Shown here: positions 8,970-17,205 of the stretch, in pieces | Layout: each line of letters begins with the position of its first letter | How positions within the stretch are numbered: position 1 is the stretch's first letter | Assembly (NCBI RefSeq): GCF_021390435.2 | Contig: NZ_JAJVCN010000004.1 | Location: forward strand, 2,088,501-2,152,500 | DNA: 64,000 nt | Source: Kibdelosporangium philippinense | Lineage (GTDB): Bacteria; Actinomycetota; Actinomycetes; Mycobacteriales; Pseudonocardiaceae | Direction of reading: 5' to 3' | The notes under the pieces: model-generated | Database searches by the model: none | Seen by the model: the letters and a program-made list of their open reading frames with translations, nothing else | What the model was told of the DNA's origin: nothing | Translations under genes and position numbers: made by a program

Positions 8970-9694
8970 GAGATCTGGCGTCGTCGTTCGGCGCAGCGGC
9001 GGCCGCGTACGCCGAGCATCGCCCGAACTGCGCGCCCGCCGCGGTGCGCTGGGCACTGGAGCACGCGCCTGGCCCTCGAGTGCTCGACCTAGGGGCCGGG
9101 ACAGGCAAGTTGACCGGTGCGCTGGGAGATGACGTCATCGCCGTCGAGCCGGACCCGGCAATGCTGGCCGAGTTGCGTCGCGAGCTTCCGCACGTCCGTG
9201 CCCTTGCCGGGAGTGCCGAAGCGATCCCGCTGCCGGACGCGTCCGTCGATGCCGTGCTGGCCGGGAACGCTCTGCACTGGTTTGACATGGCCATCGCGGG
9301 GCCGGAGATAGCCAGGGTCCTCGCGTCCGGCGGCGTCCTGGCTGGGTTGTGGAACGTCATGGGCGACCGGGTCGACTGGGTTGCGGGACTCGCGCGGGTC
9401 CGTGGAAGCGCGGCCATCGGCCCGCGTGACACTTTCAGCACCTGGCGCGCCGCGACCCACCTTCCCGGCACGCCCGAGCAGGCCGAGTTCCCGCACGGAC
9501 AGCGACGCACGGCCGACTCGCTGGTCGCGACCCTCGCGACGCGCGCGGGGATGTTGGTCATGCCGGAATCGGAACGGGAAGCGACGCTCAATCGGATCCG
9601 TGGCTTCCTCGCGAGCAGGCCCGAAACCGCCACGGGCGAGTTCACCCTCCCGATGCTGACGGGTGTGCTGCGCATTGTTGCCGCTCGGCAATAA
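8966..9694 (+). CDS. Class I SAM-dependent methyltransferase
   Basis: This 242-residue cytosolic methyltransferase is of the UbiE/Methyltransf_11 type. It carries motif I VLDLGAGTGKLT (about residue 35), an acidic motif II ending VEPDP, and ALHWFDM, typical of trans-aconitate/YafE-like members. The start is the GTG at 8966 overlapping the previous stop; the frame is open to 8915 but the protein homology begins at VRDLASSFG. It is probably translated together with the secreted phosphatase-fold gene, although no functional link is evident. The ABC-F gene begins nine bases downstream. Substrate unknown. Confidence 0.85.
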   Translation: MRDLASSFGAAAAAYAEHRPNCAPAAVRWALEHAPGPRVLDLGAGTGKLTGALGDDVIAVEPDPAMLAELRRELPHVRALAGSAEAIPLPDASVDAVLAGNALHWFDMAIAGPEIARVLASGGVLAGLWNVMGDRVDWVAGLARVRGSAAIGPRDTFSTWRAATHLPGTPEQAEFPHGQRRTADSLVATLATRAGMLVMPESEREATLNRIRGFLASRPETATGEFTLPMLTGVLRIVAARQ

Positions 9695-9703
9695 TCGCTG
9701 TCG

Positions 9704-11332
9704 ATGAGCGCCACACTTGTTGCCAAAGACCTTGCCGCCGGCCACGGCGATCGTGTCCTTTTCGCCGGGCTTGACCTGGTTGTCGCGCCGGGTGACGTGG
9801 TCGGCCTGGTGGGCGTCAACGGCGCTGGCAAGTCGACCTTGCTGCGGACGCTGGCCGGTCTGATCCCCGCTGAGCAGGGATCGGTCCGGCTTAGCCCGGC
9901 GTCGGCGAACGTCGGCTACCTGCCGCAGGAGCCAGAGCGTCGAGCTGGCGAGACCGTCAGGGAGTTCCTGGGCAGGCGAACCGGGGTCACGCAGGCACAG
10001 CACGCGATGGACACGGCGGCAGAGGCGCTCGGTGGCGACGACCCCCAAGCAGACGACGTATACGCCGACAGCCTGGAACGCTGGCTAGCCCTCGGTGGCG
10101 CGGACCTCACCGAACGCATGGAGGACGTAGGCCTCGCGCTGAGCCTGGACCTGCCGATGACCGCACTGTCCGGCGGCCAGGCCGCACGGGTCGGAATGGC
10201 GTCCCTGCTGCTCAGCCGCTACGACATCTTCCTGCTCGACGAGCCGACCAACGACCTCGACCTGGAAGGCCTCGAACGGCTGGAGAAGTTCGTCACCGAG
10301 CTGCGCGCGGGCACGGTCCTGGTCAGCCACGACCGGGAATTCCTCAACCGGACCGTCACCAGGGTCGTCGAACTCGACCTCGCCCAGCAGCAGATCCGTA
10401 GTTACGGTGGCGGCTACCAGGCCTACCTGACCGAGCGGGAAGTCGACCGGCGGCACGCCCGGCAGCAGTACGAGGAATACGCCGACACAGTCGCCGGATT
10501 GCAGGCCCGGGCCCAAGTTCAACGGTCCTGGATGGACAAAGGTGTGCGCAATGCCCGCCGCAAGGCAGGCGACAACGACAAGCTCGGCCGCAAGTTCCGC
10601 AGCGAGGCCAGCGAGAAGCAGGCGTCCAAGGTCCGGCAGACCGAGCGGATGATCGAGCGCCTGGACACGGTCGAGGAACCCCGCAAGGAATGGGAGCTGC
10701 GGATGACCATCGCGGCCGCGCCCAGGGCGGGCGCGGTCGTGGCCACGTTGAGAAACGCGATCGTTAGGCGCGGCGACTTCACCCTCGGCCCGGTCGACCT
10801 GCAGATCGACTGGGCGGACCGCGTGGCGATCACCGGCGCGAACGGATCGGGCAAATCGACCCTGCTGGCCGCCCTACTCGGCCGTGTACCCCTCACCGAG
10901 GGCACCGGAGCCCTCGGTCCAGGCGTGGTTGTCGGCGAAGTGGATCAGGCGCGCGCCCTGTTCGACGGCAACGAGAACCTGATCGACGCCTTCAATGCGG
11001 CCGTTCCCGATTGGACACCGGCCGACGTGCGAACACTGCTGGCCAAGTTCGGCTTGAAGGCCGCACATGTGACCCGCTCGGCCCGGAGTCTGTCGCCCGG
11101 CGAGCGGACCCGCGCGGCGCTGGCATTGTTGCAGGCCAAGGGCGTGAACCTGCTCGTGCTGGACGAGCCGACGAACCACTTGGACCTGCCAGCGATCGAG
11201 CAGTTGGAGTCCGCTTTGGCCACGTACAACGGAACCCTGCTGCTGGTCACGCACGACCGCCGCATGCTGGCAGCGGTTGAGACCAACCGCCACGTCGAAG
11301 TGGCCGAAGGCAAGGTCACAGATATGCCGTGA
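9704..11332 (+). CDS. ABC-F family ATPase
   Basis: A cytosolic protein of 542 residues with two ABC cassettes and no membrane domain. Cassette 1 has Walker A GVNGAGKST, signature LSGGQAARV, Walker B IFLLDEPTNDLDLEG and switch SHDREFLNRT. Cassette 2 has GANGSGKST, LSPGERTRA, LLVLDEPTNHLDL and THDRRML. The two are joined by a basic, coiled-coil-prone linker (about 240-325) characteristic of ribosome-acting ABC-F proteins. Family members remodel the ribosomal E/P site or protect against antibiotics. With no biosynthetic cluster nearby, a housekeeping translational role is as likely as resistance. After the stop, a short perfect hairpin (GAAGGT c ACCTTC, 11331-11343) lies in the 51-base gap to the convergent hydratase gene; it has no U-run. 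Confidence 0.92.
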   Translation: MSATLVAKDLAAGHGDRVLFAGLDLVVAPGDVVGLVGVNGAGKSTLLRTLAGLIPAEQGSVRLSPASANVGYLPQEPERRAGETVREFLGRRTGVTQAQHAMDTAAEALGGDDPQADDVYADSLERWLALGGADLTERMEDVGLALSLDLPMTALSGGQAARVGMASLLLSRYDIFLLDEPTNDLDLEGLERLEKFVTELRAGTVLVSHDREFLNRTVTRVVELDLAQQQIRSYGGGYQAYLTEREVDRRHARQQYEEYADTVAGLQARAQVQRSWMDKGVRNARRKAGDNDKLGRKFRSEASEKQASKVRQTERMIERLDTVEEPRKEWELRMTIAAAPRAGAVVATLRNAIVRRGDFTLGPVDLQIDWADRVAITGANGSGKSTLLAALLGRVPLTEGTGALGPGVVVGEVDQARALFDGNENLIDAFNAAVPDWTPADVRTLLAKFGLKAAHVTRSARSLSPGERTRAALALLQAKGVNLLVLDEPTNHLDLPAIEQLESALATYNGTLLLVTHDRRMLAAVETNRHVEVAEGKVTDMP

Positions 11333-11383
11333 AGGTCACCTTCGCGGCGTTGAACGCACGTAACTAGGCCCTCACGTAGTTGA

Positions 11384-12202
11384 TCAGCGGCCGGTCCAGC
11401 GCGGCTTGCGGCCTGCGGTCCAAGCCGCGTAGAACTCGGCGTGGTCCTCGGACTTCATCAGCAGCGCCTGCGTGATGGCCTCCAGTTCGATCGACGAGCC
11501 CAGGTCCATGTCGAGTTCCCGGGTGAGCAGGACCTTGGTCGTGGAGTACGCCAAAGCAGGCCCCGAAGCCAACCGCGTTGCCAGAGCGGCAGCCTCTGCC
11601 GGGAGATCCTCAACGACCTTGGTAGCCAAGCCAATCCCCAAAGCGGTAGCCGCATCCACCTTGTCGCCCAAAAGCAACAGCTCGGTCGCACGGCCAAGGC
11701 CGACGAGCCGCGGCAGCAGGTAAGCCGAACCCATGTCGGCGCCCGCGAGACCAACCTTCGTGAACAGGAAAGCAAAAGAAGCCGACGGCGCCAGCAAACG
11801 GAAGTCGCTGGCCAAAGCGATGACCGAACCCGCGCCAGCGGCGATGCCATTGACAGCCGCGATCACCGGCAACGGACACTCGCGCAACGCTTTCACGACA
11901 GCGCCGGTCATCCGGGTGAACTCAAGCAGCTCAGCGGGTTCCATCTTCTGCAGCTCGCCGATGATCTCCTCGACGTCACCACCCGAGCAGAAACCCCTGC
12001 CCTCACCCGTGATCACGAGCACCCGGGCATCACCCCGGTGCGGCAACTCCAGGATCAGATCACGCAAGTCCGCGTATACATCGAAAGTCAGCGCGTTCAG
12101 CTTGTCGGGACGGGAGAACGTCACCGTCGCCACACCGTCCACAACGGAGAAGCCGAAGTGGTCCCATGAGGACGTAATGCCCGCGGATGCCCGGAAGACC
12201 AT
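11384..12202 (-). CDS. Enoyl-CoA hydratase/isomerase-family protein
   Basis: A crotonase-fold enzyme of 272 residues. The oxyanion-hole segments are GRGFCSGGDVEEI and NGIAAGAGSVIALASD, and the third conserved block is FTKVGLAGADMGSAYLLPR. The frame is open to 12412, but the ATG at 12202 overlaps the ligase stop (ATGA) and begins the family N-terminus. It is the last gene of a three-gene unit after the creatininase-like and aryl-CoA ligase genes. That placement makes an aryl- or dienoyl-CoA intermediate of anthranilate breakdown a plausible substrate (inference). Assignment to hydration rather than isomerisation or ring opening is not possible from sequence. Confidence 0.88.
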   Translation of the reverse strand: MVFRASAGITSSWDHFGFSVVDGVATVTFSRPDKLNALTFDVYADLRDLILELPHRGDARVLVITGEGRGFCSGGDVEEIIGELQKMEPAELLEFTRMTGAVVKALRECPLPVIAAVNGIAAGAGSVIALASDFRLLAPSASFAFLFTKVGLAGADMGSAYLLPRLVGLGRATELLLLGDKVDAATALGIGLATKVVEDLPAEAAALATRLASGPALAYSTTKVLLTRELDMDLGSSIELEAITQALLMKSEDHAEFYAAWTAGRKPRWTGR

Positions 12203-13683
12203 CAGTTCGTTCCTTTCAGCGCTCGGCGATCCAGCTTGCCCGAGGCGGTTTTCGGCAACGCGGACACGAATCGAACGTCCCGCGGGTATTTGTGCGGCGC
12301 CAACCGGGACTTGACGTAGTCCTGCAGCTCCGCACCGGAAACTTCCACAGACGCGACAACAAAGGCGCGCGGACGAGTAAGACCGTCCTCTTGGTACCCG
12401 ACGACCGCGCACTCGACGACAGCGTCGTGTGACAGTAGACAGTTCTCGATCTCCGCGGGCGCGACCCAGACCCCGCCGACCTTCAACAGATCGTCTGCCC
12501 GGCCTTGGTAGTAAAAGAAACCGTCGGCGTCACGAGTCACGAGATCGCCCGAACGAACTGTGTGCGCACGCGGGAACGTCTCCGCGGACTTCTCCGGCGC
12601 CTGCCAATACTCCAGCGCCACAGTCTCACCGGTGATTTCCAGACGACCAGCAGTGCCATCCGGCACAGGCACGCCATCCAGGTCCACAACCTGAGCCTGG
12701 TAACCAGGAACGACCTGGCCGAGGCTGCCCTGCCGGGAATGACCAGGCCGGTTGGACAAGTAGATGTGATATGCCTCCGACGAGCCGATCCCGTCGATCA
12801 CTTCCACGCCGAAAGTGTCCATCCAGCGCCGGTACAGCTCGGCTGGCAAGGCCTCACCGGCCGAAGTGCACAGTCGCAGCGAGCTGAAGTCCTGTGAGGA
12901 AGCCAAAGGATGCGAAACCATCGCGCTCATCATGGTCGGCACGTTTACCAGCACCGTCGGCCGGTGCTCGGCGATCAGCGAGAACAGTGTCTCGACCGTA
13001 CTACGCTCGGGGAACACGATCCCAGTCGCACCAACGCCAAACGGGAACAAAGCCGTGAGATCCCTTGCGTATCCAAAGAACAGCTTCGGCACGGGCAGAA
13101 CGATGTCCGACGGCTGCAAGTCCAGCACGCCCTGCGCGTACCATGCGAAGCTCAACAGTGGACTGCGGGCGATCAGCACGCAAGCCTTGGGAGCGCCCGT
13201 GCTTCCCGTGGTGAACTTCCAGATCGCCACATCGTCCTTTGTGGTCGGCGCAGCCGCCAAAGTAGACGATTGGCGGCCGAACACCGGGTCGTCCAAAGAG
13301 ACCACATTGGACGCACCAGCTTCCCGCATCTTCGAGAAGGTTGACGAATCGGCCACGACAGCCCGGGGCGAAACATAGTCCACGTAGTACTTGAAATCCT
13401 TGACCTGGAGATACGTGTACACCTCAGCCGTGACCGCGCCGATCTTCTGCGCGCCATACCAAGCAGCGACGAAGTCCACACTGTCACTCAACGCCAACAG
13501 GACCCGATCACCTTGTCGTACGCCAAGTTCAAGCAAAGCGTTGCCCATCTGGTTGACCCGCGAAGCCAGTTCGCCATAGGTAACCGGACCGGCAGAAGTG
13601 AGTAAAGCCGTACGGTCGGGAGAGTTACGGTCCACAAAGTACGAAGCGATGTTGAACGACGTTGGAATGTCCGAATATCGCAT
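12202..13683 (-). CDS. Benzoate-CoA ligase family protein (candidate anthranilate-CoA ligase)
   Basis: An adenylate-forming ligase of 493 residues. The AMP-binding P-loop is FTTGSTGAPKACVL (about residue 160). The A5 motif IDGIGSSEAYHIYLSN is the form seen in benzoate/2-aminobenzoate-CoA ligases. SGDLVTRDADGFFYYQGRADDLLKVGGVWV is split here only for naming: the hinge is at GRADD and the catalytic Lys is in KTASGKLDRR near the C-terminus. It overlaps both neighbours by ATGA junctions. Because the divergent genes convert tryptophan to anthranilate, I infer anthraniloyl-CoA formation; benzoate or another aryl acid remains possible. The 2-aminobenzoyl-CoA monooxygenase/reductase expected downstream in that route is not in the window. 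Confidence 0.88.
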   Translation of the reverse strand: MRYSDIPTSFNIASYFVDRNSPDRTALLTSAGPVTYGELASRVNQMGNALLELGVRQGDRVLLALSDSVDFVAAWYGAQKIGAVTAEVYTYLQVKDFKYYVDYVSPRAVVADSSTFSKMREAGASNVVSLDDPVFGRQSSTLAAAPTTKDDVAIWKFTTGSTGAPKACVLIARSPLLSFAWYAQGVLDLQPSDIVLPVPKLFFGYARDLTALFPFGVGATGIVFPERSTVETLFSLIAEHRPTVLVNVPTMMSAMVSHPLASSQDFSSLRLCTSAGEALPAELYRRWMDTFGVEVIDGIGSSEAYHIYLSNRPGHSRQGSLGQVVPGYQAQVVDLDGVPVPDGTAGRLEITGETVALEYWQAPEKSAETFPRAHTVRSGDLVTRDADGFFYYQGRADDLLKVGGVWVAPAEIENCLLSHDAVVECAVVGYQEDGLTRPRAFVVASVEVSGAELQDYVKSRLAPHKYPRDVRFVSALPKTASGKLDRRALKGTN

Positions 13684-14414
13684 CAGACGTCCCCAATCAG
13701 TTCGAGGACCATGTCGGCAAGCACGGCATAGGTCTGCTCGCCTTCCTCGGCCGTGGCCGAAGCGGGCGAGCCGCAGTACGCCTGTTCCATCCCCATCGCG
13801 ACGAAATCCTTGTGCCCAGCGGACATCGCGGCAGGCATATCGACCTCAAAGGACGGCAGCGAGGCCATTGTCTCCCGGTCGACAAGATCCGGGCGGGAAG
13901 CCAGTACCAGCGAGGTCTCGTACTGCCCCGCGTGGCACGAACCGGACTGGAACTCAGGCGTCAGCCGGGCCGCGTTCGCCCTGCGGACAAGATCCAGATA
14001 CCCCACGCCCGCGGCCGCCGTCGCCCGGCGCAAAGTTGCCACATGCTCCGGCTCGAAGTGGTTGTTCACCACGATGATGTCCACGAAACCCTGCTTGACC
14101 AGCGATCCGCAGACATCCGTGACGATCGCGTACAGCGTCTCCTCGCTGACGTGCACAGCGCCAGGGAAAGCCGAGGCGTAGCGTGTCACACCGTAGGGGA
14201 GTGGCGGCAGGATCAGCGCCCGGATCGACGGGTGGTCGGCCAGCCGTTCCGCCACTCGTTCGCAGACGCCGATCGAGATCATCGGGTCGGTAGCAAGCGG
14301 CGCGTGGGGGCCGTGTGGCTCGATCGCGCCAACCGGCAGCAGCAGGACAGGCCGCCGCGGTGCCGTCAACAGCCCGGCGACCTGCGGCGAGGTCAGCTCG
14401 GCGAAGTAGAGCAC
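13683..14414 (-). CDS. Creatininase-family hydrolase (candidate kynurenine formamidase)
   Basis: A protein of 243 residues with the creatininase/formamide-hydrolase fold. Metal-site motifs are PVGAIEPHGPHAPLATD (Glu, His, Asp about residues 32-43) and CHAGQYETSL (about 160, the usual HAGxxETS). The central motif usually read as NGHGGN is NNHFEPEH here, a clear departure. Known family members hydrolyse creatinine or act as formamidases on pterin and flavin precursors. It is the first gene of the minus-strand unit facing the tryptophan dioxygenase operon. No classical KynB is in the window, so it is a candidate for the N-formylkynurenine step. This rests on context only. The start at 14414 lies 51 bases from the divergent regulator. 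Confidence 0.8.
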   Translation of the reverse strand: MLYFAELTSPQVAGLLTAPRRPVLLLPVGAIEPHGPHAPLATDPMISIGVCERVAERLADHPSIRALILPPLPYGVTRYASAFPGAVHVSEETLYAIVTDVCGSLVKQGFVDIIVVNNHFEPEHVATLRRATAAAGVGYLDLVRRANAARLTPEFQSGSCHAGQYETSLVLASRPDLVDRETMASLPSFEVDMPAAMSAGHKDFVAMGMEQAYCGSPASATAEEGEQTYAVLADMVLELIGDV

Positions 14415-14430
14415 CCGCGAAACATTACGG

Positions 14431-14465
14431 TTGACCCCGCTGATGAGTCAACTATGCTCGGCGGC
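14431..14465 (+). promoter_or_regulatory. Promoter and operator of the PaaX-type gene
   Basis: TTGACC (14431-14436), a 16-base spacer and TATGCT (14453-14458) form a good -35/-10 pair. The predicted transcription start falls at or next to the ATG at 14466, so the mRNA would be leaderless. The spacer is bounded by an inverted repeat TTGAC-N11-GTCAA (14431-14451), which could be the operator of the PaaX-like regulator and lies between the divergent units. Confidence 0.5.
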
Positions 14466-15263
14466 ATGCCCGAGGCCCCACAGGACCTGGTGATGACGCT
14501 GCTCGGCGCGCATCTGCGCCCGCGCGACCGTCAGGCGTGGTCAGGTGGCCTTGTCGAACTGCTCGGCGACTTCGGGTTCTCCGAAGGCGCCGCCAGGGTC
14601 GCGCTGACCAGGCTCGTCCGGCGCGAACTGCTGGCCAAGGTCAAGGACGGCCGCCTGGTGCACTACACCGTGACGCCCCGCAGCGCGGCCGTGTTCGAAG
14701 AGGGCGACAACCGGATCTTCGCGCTGGGCCGTCACGAGCAGGAACCGGCCCAGTGGACTGTGCTGTGGCACGCGATCCCCGAGGATCAGAAGGTCGCGCG
14801 GACCCGGCTGGTGCGCAGGCTGCGGTTCCTCGGGTTCGGGCCGGTCCAAGACGGCACGTGGATCGCGCCGCGAGACCGGGAACGCGAGGTCACGGCCCTG
14901 CTCAAGGAACAGGGAGTCGAGCAGCACGCCGGGCTGCTGCTCGGCAATCCGGCTGGTTCGCTGGATTTCAGCACGTTCGTCAGCCGGGTGTGGGACCTCG
15001 ACGAGCTGGCCGCCCGGTACGGCGCGTTCGTCGACGAATTCAGCGGACACGACCCGGACACGCTGTCCGGACGGGCCGCGTTGCTGTTGCGTACCAAGCT
15101 GACCCACCAGTTCCGGCAGTTCCCGTTCCTCGACCCAGAACTGCCCGCGTGCCTGGTGGCGCCGCCAGTTCACCGCGCGCAGGCCGTGCGGTTGTTCCAT
15201 GATCTCTACACCGCGCTGGCCCCCGCGGCGATGCGCCATTTCGACGAGGTGATGCAGCCGTGA
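14466..15263 (+). CDS. PaaX-family transcriptional regulator
   Basis: A DNA-binding repressor of 265 residues. An N-terminal winged helix (residues 1-75; FGFSEGAARVALTRLVRREL is the recognition region) is followed by the PaaX central and C-terminal domains (WTVLWHAIPEDQKVARTRLVRRLRFLGFG; LTHQFRQFPFLDPELPA). PaaX proteins sense aryl-CoA thioesters such as phenylacetyl-CoA. The frame is open far upstream to 13662, antisense to the creatininase gene, so the ATG at 14466 (leaderless) or the in-frame ATG at 14454 is used. The next gene starts inside its stop (GTGA). Its likely ligand is an aryl-CoA made by the divergent ligase, giving feed-forward control of tryptophan catabolism (inference). Confidence 0.88.
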   Translation: MPEAPQDLVMTLLGAHLRPRDRQAWSGGLVELLGDFGFSEGAARVALTRLVRRELLAKVKDGRLVHYTVTPRSAAVFEEGDNRIFALGRHEQEPAQWTVLWHAIPEDQKVARTRLVRRLRFLGFGPVQDGTWIAPRDREREVTALLKEQGVEQHAGLLLGNPAGSLDFSTFVSRVWDLDELAARYGAFVDEFSGHDPDTLSGRAALLLRTKLTHQFRQFPFLDPELPACLVAPPVHRAQAVRLFHDLYTALAPAAMRHFDEVMQP

Positions 15264-16048
15264 CCGAGCACAACGCCGCTCTGACGTACTCCTCCTACCT
15301 TGCGCTCGACGAGATCCTCGGCGCGCAGAAGCCGCGGTCGGACGAGCACGACGAGATGCTGTTCATCGTCATCCACCAGGTCTACGAGCTCTGGTTCAAG
15401 CAGCTGCTGCACGAGTTCGGCCGCACGCAACAGGTGCTGTCCAACGGTGAAACCGCGCACGCTCTGCACACACTGGGCCGCGCGTTGAGCATTCTGAAGG
15501 TTGTCGTTGCCCAGATCGATGTGCTCGAAACGATGACACCGCGCCAGTTCACCAGCTTCCGTGCGCGCCTCGACGCGTCAAGCGGCTTTCAGTCCGCGCA
15601 GTTCCGTGAGGTCGAGGCGGTGCTCGGGCGCAGGGATACGCGTGTGTTCAAACACTATCCGCCAGGCGAGCAACACGATCGGATCAAGGCGGCGATGAGC
15701 CGTCCGTCCCTTTTCGACTCGTTCATGACTTACCTGTCGCTGCACCACTACGACGTCCCAAGCGAATGCTTGCACCGGGACGTCGCCGAGCCGATCGAGC
15801 CGTCGAAGCAGCTGCAGCAGGTGCTGTTGCAGGTCTACAAGGACGACACGGGTCCGGCGCAGGTTTGTGAGCGGCTCGTCGACCTGGACGAGGGCCTGCA
15901 GGAATGGCGGTACCGGCACGTGAAGATGGTCGAGCGGGTGATCGGTCACAAGGTCGGCACCGGCGGATCGGCTGGCGCGGAGTACCTGAAGTCGACCCTG
16001 TTCACGCCCATGTTCCCCGACCTGTGGGAAGTTCGGAGCCAGTTGTGA
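15260..16048 (+). CDS. kynA: Tryptophan 2,3-dioxygenase
   Basis: A heme enzyme opening the indole ring of L-tryptophan to N-formylkynurenine. It has 262 residues, typical of bacterial TDO. Diagnostic blocks are the substrate-binding HQVYELWFKQLL (about residues 35-46), the Arg of FTSFRARLDASSGFQS (about 98), and the heme-ligand region RHVKMVERVIGHKVGTGGSAG near the C-terminus (His in RHVKM). It starts with the GTG overlapping the PaaX stop and ends overlapping the kynureninase GTG, so the three genes form a coupled operon. Confidence 0.95.
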   Translation: MTEHNAALTYSSYLALDEILGAQKPRSDEHDEMLFIVIHQVYELWFKQLLHEFGRTQQVLSNGETAHALHTLGRALSILKVVVAQIDVLETMTPRQFTSFRARLDASSGFQSAQFREVEAVLGRRDTRVFKHYPPGEQHDRIKAAMSRPSLFDSFMTYLSLHHYDVPSECLHRDVAEPIEPSKQLQQVLLQVYKDDTGPAQVCERLVDLDEGLQEWRYRHVKMVERVIGHKVGTGGSAGAEYLKSTLFTPMFPDLWEVRSQL

Positions 16049-17205
16049 CTGACCAGTCCGCGAGACTCGCGCCGTTCTACTCCAACTTCGGTGTGTCGCA
16101 CCGGTTACTGCTGTCCGGGCACTCGCACCAGGCATGGCCGGACGTGGCGTTGGAAGGTCTCGCCGAGGCGTTCGACGATGCCGCGCAACAGGTCGACGAG
16201 AAGTGGAACCGCGCCTTCGCCAAGGCCGAACGGATGCGCAACGGGTTCCGGGTGTTCCTCGACGAGCCGGACGCCGAGATCGCGTTCGCCGCCAACACCC
16301 ACGAACTCGTACTCCGGTTCCTGTCCTGTTTGGACCTGCGTGCGCGGCCGCGACTGATCACATCGGACGGCGAGTTCCACACACTGCGCAGGCAACTGGG
16401 CAGGCTCGCCGAAGAAGGCCTCGACGTGGTGAAGATCCCGGCGACACCAACGGACACGTTGGCCGAGCGGATGGCCGAAGCAGTTGACGACCGAACCAGT
16501 GCGGTACTTGTCTCGGCTGTCCTTTTTGAAACGTCCAGGATCGTGCCAGGGCTGGATTATCTCGCCGCGGAGTGCCAGCGGCGAGGTGTCGAGTTGCTTG
16601 TGGACGCTTACCACGCCCTTGGCCCAGTGCCATTCTCCACAGCGGACATTCCCAACGCCTGGGTGGTCGGCGGTGGCTACAAGTATCTCCAACTCGGTGA
16701 AGGCAACTGCTTCATGCGGCTGCCGCCACACTCCGACACCATGCGACCGGTGATCACCGGCTGGTACGCGGAGTTCGCCGAACTGTCCGAGCACCACGAC
16801 GGAGCCGTGGGCTACGGGCGCGGCGCGGTCAGGTTCGCGGGCTCGACCTACGACCCGACCAGTCACTACCGGGGCGCGCGGGTGTTCGACTTCTTCGCCG
16901 AGCACGGGCTGACCCCGGACCTGCTGCGTAAAGTCGCGTTGCACCAGGTCGGTTTGCTGGCCTCGCAGTTCGACCAGATCGGCGCGCCGGACGACGTGAT
17001 CACACGTGACCGTTCCGCGTGTGAGAACTTCGGCGGATTCCTCTCCTTGCGCACGCCACACGCGCGACGGTTACAGGCACAACTCACCGAACGCGGCGTG
17101 CTGACCGACGCCCGCGGCGACTACCTGCGGTTCGGGCCAGCGCCTTACCTGTCCGACCGGCAGTTGGAGGCCGCGATGGACGTGCTGGCCAGGCTGGTCA
17201 CGTAG
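16045..17205 (+). CDS. kynU: Kynureninase-type PLP enzyme
   Basis: A fold-type I PLP enzyme of 386 residues placed directly after tryptophan dioxygenase. The PLP Asp lies in LLVDAYHALGP (about residue 195), and the Schiff-base Lys in VVGGGYKYLQLGEGNCFM (about 215), which matches kynureninases and related class V aminotransferases. It should cleave kynurenine to anthranilate and alanine. The GTG at 16045 overlaps the kynA stop; the in-frame open stretch back to 15904 lies inside kynA. Its last eight bases overlap the convergent PucR-type gene, so there is no room for a separate terminator. Confidence 0.88.
   Translation: MTDQSARLAPFYSNFGVSHRLLLSGHSHQAWPDVALEGLAEAFDDAAQQVDEKWNRAFAKAERMRNGFRVFLDEPDAEIAFAANTHELVLRFLSCLDLRARPRLITSDGEFHTLRRQLGRLAEEGLDVVKIPATPTDTLAERMAEAVDDRTSAVLVSAVLFETSRIVPGLDYLAAECQRRGVELLVDAYHALGPVPFSTADIPNAWVVGGGYKYLQLGEGNCFMRLPPHSDTMRPVITGWYAEFAELSEHHDGAVGYGRGAVRFAGSTYDPTSHYRGARVFDFFAEHGLTPDLLRKVALHQVGLLASQFDQIGAPDDVITRDRSACENFGGFLSLRTPHARRLQAQLTERGVLTDARGDYLRFGPAPYLSDRQLEAAMDVLARLVT

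Noticed and set aside
9704..11332. ABC-F protein as an antibiotic self-resistance gene
   Set aside because: No biosynthetic cluster (PKS, NRPS, macrolide or similar) lies nearby; sequence alone cannot separate resistance from translation-factor members.
13662..14465. N-terminal extension of the PaaX-type gene back to 13662
   Set aside because: The extension is antisense to the creatininase gene. The PaaX winged helix begins at 14466, where a promoter predicts a leaderless start.
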